Below, in pieces: positions 1 to 19,207 of a stretch of DNA of 64,000 nt. Position numbers and translations under genes: made by a program. Under the pieces are notes generated by a model. That model worked only from the letters and a program-made list of their open reading frames with translations. It searched no databases and was not told the origin of the DNA. Every line of letters begins with the position of its first letter. The first letter of the stretch is position 1. Source of the DNA: Vicugna pacos (lineage: Eukaryota; Chordata; Mammalia; Artiodactyla; Camelidae); NCBI RefSeq assembly GCF_048564905.1, contig NC_133006.1, forward strand, positions 22,412,001 through 22,476,000, given 5' to 3'.

Positions 1-7
1 CTTCCAG

Positions 8-6530
<6,523 letters not shown>

Positions 6531-6990
6531 GAACCTTCTTCTCTGTCTGACCCTGTCCGTCGAAACCAGGCCCACCTGGAATCCCACAGCATCAGTTCTG
6601 TGCCACCTCGCAGCAGGGCTCCTTACCATCCAGGGGACCTTGGGCCAGGGCACCGAGAGCCTCCAGTCAGGGGCAATCCAGGGGAGGGGTGAGGCGGGTA
6701 CTGAGACACCCCAGGGGAGGGGGGGTCACCTGGGGCTCGGGGCCCTCCCACCTGGAGCCTGTGCCCTGTTAGACAGCTGAGAGACCCTTATTTAAAATAT
6801 ACCTCCCAATCACCCCAAACAAGTGGAAGAGAAGAGAAAGGACACTGTGTATTTTGTATTTAAAAAGTAATTATATTATTTAAAGAGTGGAAAACAAAAT
6901 GACAAAAAAGATAGAGAATTGCCAATGAAAACCAACGGACTTTGGAGACAGGGCTCTCCTGGGGTGAGCCCTGGCACCCTCATCCTTGCC
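6531..6990 (+). other. COL11A2: COL11A2 3' untranslated region (approximate)
   Basis: Sequence following the COL11A2 stop. It is non-coding, with an AT-rich stretch near 6840-6900 containing TATTTAAA-like words. I found no clean AATAAA, so the true 3' end is not fixed; the limit given is a guess based on the fall-off of the AT-rich part. Confidence 0.5.
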
Positions 6991-9913
6991 TCAGGGCTTC
7001 CTCAGCGACTGTGAGGGGTTGGAGGCTGAACTCCACCTTCTCACACCCCACCTGCAGTACCCACTGTGAACCTTGAAATATATGGTCTCCTTTGCCTCAG
7101 GGCTCTGCCTCTCTGCCCAGGGTGGGGCTCCCTGACTCACATACCTGCTGTCTTTCACTTGGTCTGGGGCTTGCACGAAGTGCCTGCTCCCTGGGGACTA
7201 GGCCACTCCCCCAGGGGAGAAATGGAATAGCAAGGGGTGTGTGCAGGGCCCGTGTTCAGCGGACTGTTGAAATATTGAGATTCTTCCATCTTAGCCAGGA
7301 ATTTGCCATGGCCTTGAGCCCTCGGGATTTCCCACTGCCATCCCGGCCACCCCCATCCCTCCCTTGGGCACCCCCTTACCTTCCCCGATCCTGCAACTAA
7401 AGGGTTAATGTGTGGCATATGGATGGAAGGGACTCCCAGGACCTTGTCTAGCACTATGACCTGCGTCCATTCTGACAGATGGTTAAAAAATGTGATTGTC
7501 TCCTCCTGGGGTGTATGTGTGTGGTGCTTGTGTTGTTATTTCAATCCCCCCACCCCTCATCCGACAACACGCCTTCTTCCTGGCTGAGCTGTTACCGTAA
7601 ATGGATGGCTTAATCCCTATTGGCTGGAAGGCCTGTCCAGCTGGGGTGTCAGGGTGCAGAGAGAGTTCATAATGCCTGGCTGACATGTTCAGAATCTCAA
7701 ACAGATCCCCCGTGACATCAGGTGGGGTCCCAGGGCTCTGCCTGACGCTGGTGCTGGACTGGCTCTGTGTGAGGGTGTGCCTGCCTGCCTTGCTTTCACC
7801 TCAAACACAACCCCGCCCCCCCCAGTCTTTAGGGCCCTCAAGGTCGGAAGGAGCCTTAGATGCCTAGTCTGAACTCTGCAATGCGGGAACTGAGGCTCAC
7901 TTCCACGACAACGCTTGCTGCACCTGTGTCTTTGGTACAGGCTTTCATGTCGCGTCATAAAAAACCAGGGATTCGGCCGGGGTTCATCTTGCTTGTGCGC
8001 ATTAGTGTCTACATCATTCCAGGGTTTGTGCCAAGTCTAGATGCACAGTCCTCGCCCAGTCTCCTCCAACTCCATGCCGCGCCCCCAGCGGCCCTTCTCA
8101 GGGCTTATTTAGCAGCTCTGGGTCAGGTGTCCCTTCTGTTCAGGACAGGCCACACAGCCGGGCATCACTAGCCGGCCTCCCGCAGCTCCTGGCACACAGC
8201 ACATCCTGGCTCCCACACGTCCTGGCAGGAAATTAAAACTTACTTCAGGGCCTCCTCCGCGTCGCGATGCCCCTTTCCTTGCTGGGTGCCTTTCCTTGCT
8301 GGGTGCCTGGCTGCAGGCGCAGTGGAGGAACGGATGTACGAGCGTGTGCACGTGTGTGTGTCTGGGTTTCTCGGCCACAGACCCCCGGGAGCGGGCCGGG
8401 GAGGGGCTCACTTGCACCCGGGACCCGGAGTCCTAGTAGGCAGCTCCACCTCCCCGTACTTCTTCCTCCGGGCGGATCCAGATCCCCGAGGGCGCCGCCT
8501 TGATCGTACCGGTCCCCAAGGACAAAGCCTCAATCTTTGAAACCTTGGGGTATTGGAGCTAACGCAGTCTCAATCCCAGGGAGCTCTTCTGTGGGGACCT
8601 AGAAGCTCAGCCTCGCGTAGGCGGGCCGCAGGTGAAAATCCTTTTTCTGCGCGCCGGCGCCTCCGGCTCTGCGCATCTCTCTGCCTCTGCTGCCCTCTGG
8701 TGCCGGTGCCAAGACCTTGCCCGAAGGGCAGCCGGAGTGATTCGGGTCCCTAAGACGTCCTCAAACCACCGTCCCTCCTCCGTCACCTACTGAACCCTCA
8801 CTCCCACTCCCCCAACCTGGGAAGAGGCTGAATGGAACGGAAGACCCTGGGCCTCGTCTATTTGGGTTCAGGCGATGCTCGGGGTTTCTGGCATCACTCA
8901 TGCCCTCCCCTGTGTCTCAGTCGCGTCAGACATCCCTCTCCCTACCTGCCAGGCCTCAGCGGAAGGGAAGATCAAACCTAAACAGACGCGCCGCATTCTG
9001 CTCCGCCCGCACCCGCTCCCGGCCAAGCCGGCCCAGAGCTGAGGTTTCTCCGGAGCGCTCTCAGCAATTGGAGCCAAACCCACAGAGGTCGCTTTCAGAG
9101 CACAAAAGGGGAGTGTCCCCAAAGGTCACTTTTGATCAGATACTCTGAGCTCAGAGGGCTTTTCTCCGTGGAAACAATGCCATGCATTTACTCAAATAAC
9201 ATTTATACATGGTGGTTAGGCCCCCAGGACCAATCCACAAAAGCCTATTTAACTAGTATGCCAAGCAACCCCATATAACAGTTTTATGAGCACTTCTGTT
9301 CCAAGTCGCAGCTGAGAAGGCCAGGACCACAGCCTTCTCCTCGCAGTGGGAAGCTGGGGCCTGGCTGTAAGGAAAGATGAGAGGAGTTTAAGGACAGCGC
9401 CCAGAGATGAAAGTTTTGGGGTAGGACTGGGCGTGGGTTGTCCAAATGTCCTGGCATCTGGACATGTGGGTACTGGCAGTGGCTCCAGTGGCTTGTGGGC
9501 AGTGGAGGTTTCTAGCTGTGGTAGGGAGGAGATAAAGGAGAGGAAGGCAGAGATCTGGGGAGCTACTTTGGGTGTGATTGGGCCAAAACATATTCTTGTG
9601 GGAGAGGCTGTGTCCTGACATGTCTTGGCTGCCTCTCAAAGGAATTTAACTTGAACCATTGATGGTTTTTGAAAAGGTAAGTGATGTGATGGAGTTGTGT
9701 GCCAGCAAGGCCCCACCCAGGTCGGAGGAGGGTGTGAAGGCCCTAGACACAGGCACACAGCCAACAACAGGTTGGGAGGCTTAGGAGGGGAGGACTTGGA
9801 GTGAGGAGGGCAGTGAGATTATAGCCTGAAGGCTGTGGGGATGGGGTCTCTCTCACCCTCTAGCTGATACTTTTGGCGTCTGTGACTTATGGTCAAAAAA
9901 CAGCTTGTGGCAA
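6991..9913. other. Intergenic, no gene seen (COL11A2 downstream flank)
   Basis: About 2.9 kb with no open frame resembling a known protein. The part at about 7700-9050 is GC-rich with several CpG-containing stretches, the rest is mixed. A TATTTAG-like word and CArG-like AT stretches occur but I cannot assign a promoter. No SINE or L1 was recognised here. Confidence 0.6.
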
Positions 9914-10044
9914 GGAGGGTATAGCTCAGTGGTACAATGTATGCTTGGCATGCAGGAGGTCCTGGGTTCAATCCCCAGTGCCCCCATTAAAAAAGTAATA
10001 ATAAATAAATAAACCTAATTACCCTCACCCTCAAAAAAAAAAAA
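9914..10044 (+). mobile_element. Camelid tRNA-Ala-derived SINE, plus orientation
   Basis: The tRNA part has an A-box-like AGCTCAGTGGTA and a B-box-like GGGTTCAATCCC. It is followed by CCCCCATT, an AATAAATAAATAAA stretch and a terminal poly(A). Mutations in the A-box side suggest an older copy. Confidence 0.9.
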
Positions 10045-12650
10045 CGTGTAAAATTTGGACCACTTAGATAACTGTACTTGGAAGTACCACACATCCCAGA
10101 AAGCCATGGGCTATGTGTCTCTGTTTTCTCCCTCTCTTGGCTATGTTGCATGCTATGCTGCATGGGATTTGTAGTTTCTAAATGGACCAGGGCAAGTAGG
10201 GGTGGAGATGAGCTGGGGAAGGGAGTGGGTCTAAGTAAGTCTCTTAACTGCTTCAGAAAGAAAGCTCCTGTGTAGTAGGAGGTGGCTGCTTTGTGGTTAT
10301 GAGGCTCCTATTCCTGCAGGTTTGGTGTGGTCAGCAGGGAGTGTTAAGGCCATATCCTAACTTCTTCATGACCAGCTGTGCAGTTCAGATGCCAGTGTTC
10401 GTGTTTCTCAACGTAGATCTGTTGAAGTGAGCAGAGGTCATCCCTGGGTGCTTGCACTGGGGCTTTCTGTTAGCTTTCTTCTCATCTTCAGAGTAGTTTC
10501 ACAGAAACTGGCACTGCCAGCAGATTGCAGTCTCAGTAGGGAAGGTGTGTCCTGCTAGTCCTTGAATGAAGACCAGGGACATCTATGGAGGCACTACCCT
10601 TAAGCCAGGATGGTAAGATCAACCGCAGTGAGAGCCAGCCCACAGAGCCACCTGCCCTAGGTCAGTGGGAGCGCAGCGACGCATTTGTGTACTTTGCTCT
10701 GGCCTCTCTGGTAGTAACATCTTACTTCGTCCTTCAAGATCTTTTATTCCCAAGATGAGTGGTTTTCCAAAGCAAACAGATTAAAGCCATGCTGGATACT
10801 ATGGCAGCTGGTGTAAAGGTCATGTTCCAGGTCTCACCACTTCATCTATAAAGGCCTTGGACTCCATAGAGATTTGGGCCAAAGTATGTGGGTCATGAAG
10901 ATCTAGTCCTACATTGTGTTCATGTCTCCCCAGGGTGTGGGCTATTCAGGCAGTGGTCCAGTTCTTCTTACAAAATAAGGAACACCTTATTCCTAGCGTT
11001 GGTAGAGATTTTTTATAATTCTGCAACTTTTCAGTTGTGGTCATTTTTACTAATATCTCGGTATTTCCCTTACTTTTCAGAATTGAAAATCTACAGAAAC
11101 ATATAAAAGCTAAAAACTAAGAAACATTTTCAGAGATATTAGGGTTAGGGAGAAGAAGGGAAGTAGTACTGCATTTAATTGGAGCCTGGTGACAGAGGCA
11201 GCCAGACGGAAAAGTCTGTAGCAGTTGATGGCCTAGGTTGGGTAGGGCTGAGCAGACAGGGCTGAGGGCATACTGAAGTTAGCTGGCAGGAGATCTCGCT
11301 GTATTCCTAACAAGGGCTTCTTCTTCATTTAGCTGCGGTGCTTTGCTTCCAGCTGGGCTGCTTATTTAATGATTATCAGTTTTCTCACCCGCAAAATGGG
11401 ATAGTACTTGGTCTGTAAGGGAATAATTCTCCCTTTAACGACAGCCTTTGCATTGGAAAGGGAAGGGAGGGGAACTGGCCATGTTGCCTTAGTTCCAACT
11501 CCTTGCCTTGGTTACTGCCGACACACTGGTGTCTGGGGTGCCCTGCTCCTCTGTATACTTCTTTTTTTTAATGGGCATATAGTTGATTTACAATATTGTG
11601 TTAGTTTCAGGTGCACAGCAACCCTGTCCATTTCTGATCTTATTGCTGTCAAGACCCCCCTACTTCTTAAGTTTCTTTTTGTTACAAACAGTAAAACCTG
11701 ATTCAGAACAGCTTAAGCCCCAGGGAAATTTGTTATAAAAATCTTGAGGTACTTAGGATTTGAAGGAAGGGTTGACTCCTTAGGGAAGAGCTCAAGGGTT
11801 CACGGACTTGGTCTCTGGAGCCACAAGCACTGAGTGGTGGCCGCAGACCCCACTCAGGTTCTCCGTGCACAGTCTCCACGTCTCTGGGCTCTGCTGTTCA
11901 GATTCCTGGAGAGCCAATGTGCTTGGCTCAGCTCTGGGGTCCACAGTTTCCCTGAGAACCAGCTTTCTATGGCTGGGGATCACACGTAACTGGAAAGGAC
12001 GATGGGAAACCAGTACTTGTTCTGGAAGTCTGCGTGCCCAAATCAAATGGAAAGTTCTATTAAGGAGTTGTGGGAGTATGGATATTGGGGAACAAGTCTC
12101 TGCATGCTGTGTCTTTAAACAACTTCTTGAGAAAGATCCAGAAATGAGGGGAATTCTGCAGTGGCTGCTTTTACCAATAAAGCAGTCTCATAGTTTCTAT
12201 AAAAATCAATGGTTTATATTTTTGCTCTGATAGGAGGGGGTTCCAATAGAATCTACCCACTAGTGGTGGCCTAAAAACCAACAGTTCTAGGCAAAGCACT
12301 CAGCAGAAATTTAAAAGTAAATAGGCTATTCTGTTTGGCTGGCAGACCTCCCGCTCGGGGTTTCTTGAAGTTTCTGCAGACTGTTACAGGCCCCCAGAGC
12401 CTGTGTCTATGTCACAGCAGCACACGTTCCTGTGTGATGCCACTGTGAGTTACCTCCATTGCTATGCCTGCCTCTGGGTGTCTGAGAAGGTCATTGCCCT
12501 TGCTGGAGTATCAGTAGAATACCTACAATATGTATCATTTCAAGATGATTTTAATTAGAAATGCCAGCCAGTTGAATTTTCAGAGACACACAGTTACATA
12601 TTTAATACTCAAACCCTCGACCCCTAGTGGTCTGTATACCTATTTGGCCC
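10045..12650. other. Intergenic, no gene seen
   Basis: Mixed unique-looking sequence. I checked 10360-10900 as a possible processed pseudogene because it reads like former coding sequence in places, but I recognised no protein. A short minus-strand L1 3' end sits at about 11560-11632. Confidence 0.5.
11560..11632 (-). mobile_element. Short L1 3'-end fragment, minus orientation
   Basis: Begins with a T-run, then the reverse complement of the ungulate L1 3' end (words ATAGTTGATTTACAATAT and GTGTTAGTTTCAGGTG). Only about 70 bases remain, typical of 5' truncation. Confidence 0.75.
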
Positions 12651-12654
12651 CTAG

Positions 12655-12855
12655 AGCAGTGCTGGCCAATAGAATTTTCTGTGATGATGGAAATATTCTA
12701 CATCTGTGCAATCCAGTATGGCAGCAACCAGCCACGTGTGGCTCTGAAGCACTTGAAATGTGGTTAGCGCACCTAAAGAACTTTATTTTAAATTGTATTG
12801 AATTTTAATATATCTAAACAGCCACATGTAGCTCGTGGCTACCATATCAGACAGC
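12655..12855. mobile_element. Old hAT-like non-autonomous DNA transposon fragment
   Basis: Has near-palindromic ends: GTGCTGGCCAATAGAA at one side, and GCTACCATATCAGACAGCACAG at the other. Between them are CCACGTGTGGCT and CCACATGTAGCT words with an AT-rich core. The pattern fits a widespread mammalian hAT-type element; I do not assign a subfamily. Confidence 0.5.
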
Positions 12856-13691
12856 ACAGCTCTAAGGCATCTTGCTGTTTAAGGATCCATATGAATTTGG
12901 CTCCATTTTCAGTAATCTGATGGAGAGATCCGAGTTTAATATAATGTGGGATGTGCTGTTTTCAGAATGCAAACATGCCAATTAACTTCTGTTCTTGTTT
13001 TGGGGAGGGAGTTTCAAGGGCAATGGCTTTTTGCTGGATCTTGGGCAGAATTTTTCTCCCCCCAAATTTACTGAAATTATGACTTTATGGTTCATTCCTT
13101 TTTAATCATAAAATCAATAAGGGAAGACAGAGTTTTTGGGTGCAGTTGCTTTTTTAAATATCAGGTTTGCTGAGATATGATTTAGACGCAAAAAAATTCA
13201 TCCTTCTTAGCTGTACTGTTCTGAATTGTGACAAATATATTCATTGTGTAATCACTACCACAATCAAGATAAAGGCTATTTCTACCACCCCCATAAAGTT
13301 CCTCATAGGCATAATTGTTTTCAAATCACTCCTGATTAACATGTCATTAGTGTAATAAACAATTTTAATATGTGAAATGGATTTAGGTCATCTGTTTAAA
13401 TTCTGTTTTATTGGATTATGCCCTTGGATGGAAGAATTTACTGTGGTAGTATAATAAATATTGGGGTAGCCAGTGAAAGCAAGCAGGTGGTGACATAGTT
13501 TATTAGTATTGAAAAGAATGCATCAGTCAGATGGATGCAAACATGCTAATCAAGGACTGATTTAGAAAGATCTTTTACTGAGGAAATGATATCAGGTACA
13601 GTGCTAACCACATTTTATTTTTTTAATAATCAGATGAGTTAAGTATATATAAATTCTTAGAACAGTCGCTGGCATCTAGTAAGTACTATTT
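12856..13691. other. Intergenic, AT-rich, no gene seen
   Basis: AT-rich sequence without recognisable coding content. Part near 13160-13340 resembles a degraded old repeat (the reverse strand reads like an old L1 or MER-type piece) but I cannot name it. Confidence 0.4.
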
Positions 13692-14354
13692 AAGAATTAG
13701 CTACTATTCTTTTTAAACAATTCTATTGAAGTATAGTTGATTTACAATATGTGTTAGTTTCAGGTGTATAGCAAAGTGATTCAGTTATATATTTTTTCAG
13801 GTTATATTCCATTGTAGGTTATTATAAGATATTGAATATAATTCTCTGTGCTATACAGTAAATCCTTGTTGCTTACCTTTTTTATGTATAATGGTTTGTT
13901 TCTGTTTAATTCCATACTCCTAATTTGTCCTTCCCTCCTTCCTCCCTCCTTTGTCAACCATATGTTTGTTTTTTATGTCTGTGAGTCTGTTTCTGTTTTC
14001 CATATAGATTCATTTGTATTATTTTCCAGATTCCTCATATAAGTGATATCATATAGTATTGGTCTTTCTCTGTCTGACTTACTTCACTAAGTATAATATT
14101 CTCTGGATCCATCCATGTTCTGCAGATGGCAATATTTCACTCTTTTCTATGGCTGAGTAATATTAAGAATTAGCGGGAGGGTATAGCTCAAAGTGATAGA
14201 GTGCATGCTTGGCATGTATGAGGTCCTGGGTTCAATCCCCAGTATCTCCTCTAAAAGCAAAGTAAATAAACAAATAAATGTAATTACCTTCCTCCCCCCT
14301 CACACACAAAATTTTTTTAAATCTCTCTAAAAAAAAGAATTAGCTGTTATTCTT
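13692..14354 (-). mobile_element. L1 3' end (minus) with a SINE inserted in its target-site duplication
   Basis: The L1 body is about 13712-14164: a T-run, then the reverse complement of the ungulate L1 3' untranslated region through to CTATGGCTGAGTAATATT. It is flanked by similar 20-base copies starting AAGAATTAGCT at 13692-13711 and 14335-14354. The right copy is split by the SINE at 14174-14334, which repeats AAGAATTAG on both of its sides. Confidence 0.85.
14174..14334 (+). mobile_element. Camelid tRNA-Ala-derived SINE, plus orientation
   Basis: GGGAGGGTATAGCTCA start, B-box-like GGGTTCAATCCCC, AAATAAACAAATAAA stretch, C/T-rich segment and A-rich tail. Direct repeats AAGAATTAG at 14165-14173 and 14335-14343 mark the insertion. 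Confidence 0.92.
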
Positions 14355-15517
14355 AATACTACTATAATTCACAATTAACTTCCGAGATTCACCTACCGTT
14401 TTACTGGCCAAAATGAGTTGTTAAAGAGTTCTGTTGGTGAGATGGATTATCTCACGTTTCTCCAACGATTTTTATCATAATTGTTATTTTACATACTCTA
14501 CTAGAGACTTGGCACTGTTTCATACTTATATTTTTTGGTGGGGAAGTAGAATCCCAAGGTTCAAAGTGGGAGCGTTTCCATTTCCCAGAATTGCAGTAGT
14601 AAATTCAAGTAACATACCCAGGGGGCAGGTGAAATCACCATAGAAACATTTTTGTTTTTCCGTAATCTCGTTTAATGTTATCACAACCTATTCCCTTAGG
14701 TACTTTCTCCTCTGAAAGCACCAGTAGTCAAAGAGCCCTCTTAATAGATTAAGTTCCCTAATTAAAAGTTGCCGTTGAGCCTGTATCCCAAAGTTCCTAG
14801 AATTCTGCCACATTGTCCTGCGCCCAAAGTATTTTAATACAGCATAGTGTTTCCAGACAGATTGAATACTGTAACAGATCTGGAGGGAAGGACACTGGAG
14901 CTATTTGTGCTGTCCGATGAGAAGATCTGACGTGATCTTTAGGGCAAAGCTCTTTAAACTCAGAGGGTGAACCAGTGTAGGTGTGTTGAGGTGCCCCCTT
15001 TCTGTATGTACTAAGAGAAATGTGTTCTTCAAGTTTTGTTTTAGTGATTCCCAGCCCTTTCAAACTGGCTTTGAGAGTTTGCCAAGATTATTGCTATGGC
15101 TGTAGCTTCTGTATCTGCTAGAACTGGATGATTTTTGATACTTTTTAAACCTCTCTTGTAATTTTATTAAGTTGCTGGTGGGCCTATTTTGTTTTTGATA
15201 TTCTGCTATCCCCAGATTTAATGATCCATGACTAGACAAGACTTATCTTCTATCTTCACTGGCTTCTCAAATTTTTTTCATTTTTCGATTCCCTACCAGC
15301 TTATCCTACAGATGGGTCTACCTCCATTAAAAGCTGCTAAGAGAGGGCCTACAGTTTTTTATAAAAAGATTGTAAACTTTATTCTGCCCGTCCAATATGG
15401 TAGCCACCAGTCACATTCAATACTTTAAATTTAACTAATTTAGAATTAAATGGAAATTTCAGCCCCTTAGTTGCACCAGCCTCTGGTATATTCAGCGCTA
15501 AGAGTACAGGTGGCCTC
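14355..15517. other. Intergenic, no gene seen
   Basis: AT-rich sequence with no supported gene. Around 15383-15480 there are CCAATATGG-TAGCCAC words that look like one end of another hAT-type fragment, at low certainty. Confidence 0.4.
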
Positions 15518-15800
15518 GGACACAGAAAACAAACTATGGTTACCAAAGGGGAAAGGTCAGGGAGGAATAAGTTAGGAGTCAGGGATTAACAGACACGTGT
15601 TACAATATATAAAATAGATAAACAACAAGGACCTACTGTACAGCACAGGGAACTATATTCAACTTCTTGTAATAACATATAATGGAAAAGAATCTGAAAA
15701 GAAAAATTATATATGTATGTGTATGTATAACTGAAATCACTGCTGTACACATGAAACTAACACTGTAAATCAACTACACTTCAATAAACATTAAAAAAGA
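15518..15800 (+). mobile_element. L1 3' untranslated region fragment, plus orientation
   Basis: Carries the typical series CACAGAAAACAAACTATGG, GGGATTAACA, CAACAAGGACCTACTGTA, GCTGTACACATGAAACTAA and CAACTACACTTCAATAAA, ending in an A-rich tail. Confidence 0.9.
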
Positions 15801-17350
15801 ATACATACGACCAGTGGCTTCTGTATTGGGCAGCTCAGATATAAACGTTTCCATCAGAGCAGAAAGCTCTGTTGGGCTGTTTCTGATGATCGCACTTCTT
15901 TTATAGATATGAGGACTCTGCTTACGTGGACCTTCTTCTTCCCAAAGTTAATTTTGAAGGGTTGCCTTCTGTTGGTATGTTTCTTTATATTCAATTATTT
16001 TAAAATATATTTGGGGTTTGGCAGCAGACCATGATAAGCATATTTTCAGGGGTGCTGCCAAAGGCACCGCCAAGTCAAACCGCAAAAGTGCTGGCATCAC
16101 CAAAACTCTACATTTGGCCATACTTATTTTGATTTTTATATGCCTCACCTTTTCTCTAACGTTTTCGTTAAGAATACCCCAAATTACCGACAAATCCTTA
16201 TTTCTTGTTCCAAGTCTAAATTCCACTGTTGGCCACTAGGTGGAGATGGGGCCCTATTTAATATTCTCTAGCTTCAAAGAACACTTTAAACTCAGGTTCT
16301 TTGCCATGGATAATCTGACTCCTCAAAAATCTTACAACATTTCTCATAAGAATTAAAAAATACCTCACAGTTTTAATTCCTTACAGTTGTCCAATAAAAA
16401 AGGGAAAGGAAAGAAGTACGAAATCATTTGCCTTCTTTATTTCCTTATAGCAGTCCTCTACCCCGAAGAGCGCAGACTACAAAACCTGACTCGAGGATTA
16501 AAATTCTGAATTAACTCACAGCTTTATGACTGTTTTATGATGACATCACATTAGGGGGAATTCTTGGCCAAACAGAAAATCAGGGAGACTTTCTTCTTTT
16601 TATCAAACCCTGAATTAACTATCAGTTCGGCTTTACAAGCAGAGAGTGAAATGTTCAGGACTCTTAAGATAACAGTGAAAATGGTTTATAAACTAAGTTC
16701 CTTTCAATATGACTCAAGAGAATATTCAATTAACCATTACGCATTATAAACTGGTTTCATAGTTCTCTGCTGACAAGGTTTGTTTCTTTCTTCTCAAAAT
16801 CCCAAATGGTGAAGCCTCTCTCATCTTAAGCAGTGCAGTCAGTGAGAGGATCATTCATTGTCAAACTCTTTGGCTGTGAAATTCCTTGGGCACAAAGTGG
16901 GCTGCCTCTCTCTTTTTCCCGAGATGATTAAAAGTGGATGTAGTGAATTACAACTTCTCTTTCTCATTTGGGGCACTGAGAGATGGGCTACCGCTACTTT
17001 CTCCTAGAAACATCACAGAATAGAAAGCATGTGTAATTTCTCATGCCATTGAGCAAAAAATAAACCTTTCACAGAACAGAATGCTTTCACGTGCATCCTT
17101 GCTTTGTAACTTCAGCTTTTCAAAAACTGTTCAAATGCTAATAGGACTCATAAAACATTTGTAATAATAATTTCACATAATAGTAATAATAATGAAAAAC
17201 AATTATATGAATTTAGCTCTAGGTCTTCTGCAATAACCAATGTTTCCAGAAAACTTAGATTTTAAAGAGTTTTCTGATCAATCTATGCTTTTCTTTGAAA
17301 ACATGGATACTCATGTTATCTTGGAAATTGTCAACAAAATGGATGGTTTG
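15801..17350. other. Intergenic, no gene seen
   Basis: AT-rich, with no recognised protein or repeat apart from short low-complexity stretches. A window near 16000-16240 is open on both strands for 70-90 codons, but nothing resembles a known protein. Confidence 0.4.
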
Positions 17351-17454
17351 TGGGGTGGGCGAGGGGTAGGATATAGCTCAGTGGCAGAGCACATGCTTAG
17401 CATGCACAAGGTCCTGGGTTCAATCCCCAGTACCTCCATTAAAAAAAAAAAAAA
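17351..17454 (+). mobile_element. Camelid tRNA-Ala-derived SINE, plus orientation, short form
   Basis: Retains the anticodon-arm word CTTAGCATGC and GGGTTCAATCCCCAG, then CCTCCATT and a pure A14 tail without the longer 3' part. The flanking near-repeats are GGATGGTTTG (17341-17350) and GGATGATTTG (17455-17464). Close to the tRNA-Ala (AGC) form. Confidence 0.92.
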
Positions 17455-17464
17455 GGATGATTTG

Positions 17465-19061
17465 CCCCTGTGCAGAACAGAGTTAACACAGCAGTCCTGA
17501 CCATCTTCCTTTGAAAGGCCTGCTTACAAGGCTGGCCCCTGGCTGGCATCTAGGAACTTGGATATTGGGAGGGTTCCCACCATTCCCAGAGCTGATTAAG
17601 AATGTGCCTGAGCTGTTTGAACAAACAATATGGTTTATGCTGAACACCTGCTTTCCTTCTGGGAGTCTGGAACTTTGGTTTGTGCAGAGGGTGCCCGCGA
17701 GACCAGTCCCCACGAAAAACCCTGAGTGCCGAGTCTCCTCTGGGCTTTCCTGGCCGACATAATTCACACGTGTTGTCACAACTCGTTGCTGGAGGAACTG
17801 AGCAAGTCCTGCGGCTCCGATGGGAGAGGACCCTTGGAAGCTTGCACCTGTTTTCTTCGAGTTTTTCACGTGCCTTTTCCCTTAGCTGCTTTGCTTCCTT
17901 TGCTGTAATTAATCATAGCCGTGTGTACAGCTACATAATGAGTCCCGTGAGTCCTCTTAGTGAATGATCTAAACTGAGCTGGTCTTGGTGACCCCCAACA
18001 CAGCCCCCCATTTGGGCTTGGTATCTCATAATATGTAGAATCACCAAAACTGACTTAGAGTCACAATTTATGAACATATTCATCAAAATGATTTCCCAAA
18101 GTCACACGCAAGAAGGACAGTTAAAAAAGAGAAATGCTTTAAGCTTGGTTTAAGGCTTAGGCCTTGCTGTTTTTGAAAACTGATATTATAATCTATCAAT
18201 ATTACAGGAATTAGAATTTTTCCTGATTACTATTATATTAAATTCAGACTTAAGTGACACACCATACCACAAAATGACCAAAGCAAATATAATGACTTCT
18301 GTCTTAGCCTCAAACATCAATTAAAATGATTTATAAAAATACTAAAAAAAACTGTATTCTAAAAGCAGGCCTATGTCTGAAAAAGCTGATATACATGTAT
18401 CTTTGACTTTTTGGAAACTGGAGATGTGCATCCCATTTGATGGCTCAGAAGGGAGAGAGTTTGCAGTGATGTAATGAGCACGGAGTTATGGGACAAGTCT
18501 GCTTCTATAATTTGATGCAAATAATAATATAAAAAGAATGCTATAATATGTTATGCTCTTATATCTGTTATTTATAATTATGATCTTATGTTGATTTTTA
18601 AACTTGGAAACCATATTCTTAATAATTACCGTGCTATACTAGTCCTGTATGAATTTCTGTGGCAAAATCTAGGCTCAGTGTCTGTTCTGTCTGAGATTAC
18701 TAGGAGAAATGGTTCCACCCCACACTGGTAAGAGTGCAACACGAATTTGGGCATCTACAATGAAATAAAGCAAATTTTAGGACGTTCACTACCAGTTGCC
18801 CTCCTATTCAATAAAGAGAATGGATCACCATCAAGAATTTTATTTTTCCACACCTGAGGAAAGCACCAAGGACATCCCCAGGCTGTTCACTGGACCCAGT
18901 GGTCATCCAACCCTTCAAGCATAAACATAGTCACATGACCATCTCCTTCCTCTCCGTAGGAAAGGGAGACAATAATATTGGATTTAGGTGGTTTATGTAT
19001 GTGCCTCAGGAAATGGCATGCTATAGTCTGGAGAACTTGAGAAAGAGAAGTATGCTGAATT
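17465..19061. other. Intergenic, no gene seen
   Basis: Unique-looking, AT-rich sequence. The stretch 17500-17960 is less AT-rich and open in several frames but shows no known protein on either strand. Confidence 0.4.
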
Positions 19062-19078
19062 AAAAGGCAGAGACTCAG

Positions 19079-19190
19079 CTGGGGGAGGGTATAGATCAGT
19101 GGTAGAGCGCATGCACGAGGTCCTGGGTTCAATCCTCGGTACCTCCATTAAAAACAAAACAAAACAAAACAAAACAAAACAGCTCATTGT
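19079..19190 (+). mobile_element. Camelid tRNA-Ala-derived SINE with perfect target-site duplication
   Basis: Flanked by an identical 17-base repeat, AAAAGGCAGAGACTCAG, at 19062-19078 and 19191-19207. The SINE lacks about nine bases around the anticodon loop (GCGCATGC runs straight into ACGAGG). The tail is AAAAC repeated. The perfect flanks suggest a fairly recent insertion. Confidence 0.95.
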
Positions 19191-19207
19191 AAAAGGCAGA
19201 GACTCAG

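Noticed and set aside
10360-10900. Processed pseudogene
   Set aside because: The text feels like former coding sequence, but I recognised no protein on either strand and saw no poly(A) tail or flanking repeat.
17370-17440. Genuine tRNA-Ala gene
   Set aside because: It resembles tRNA-Ala (AGC) closely but ends in CCTCCATT and a poly(A) tail, and has flanking near-repeats. It is a SINE.
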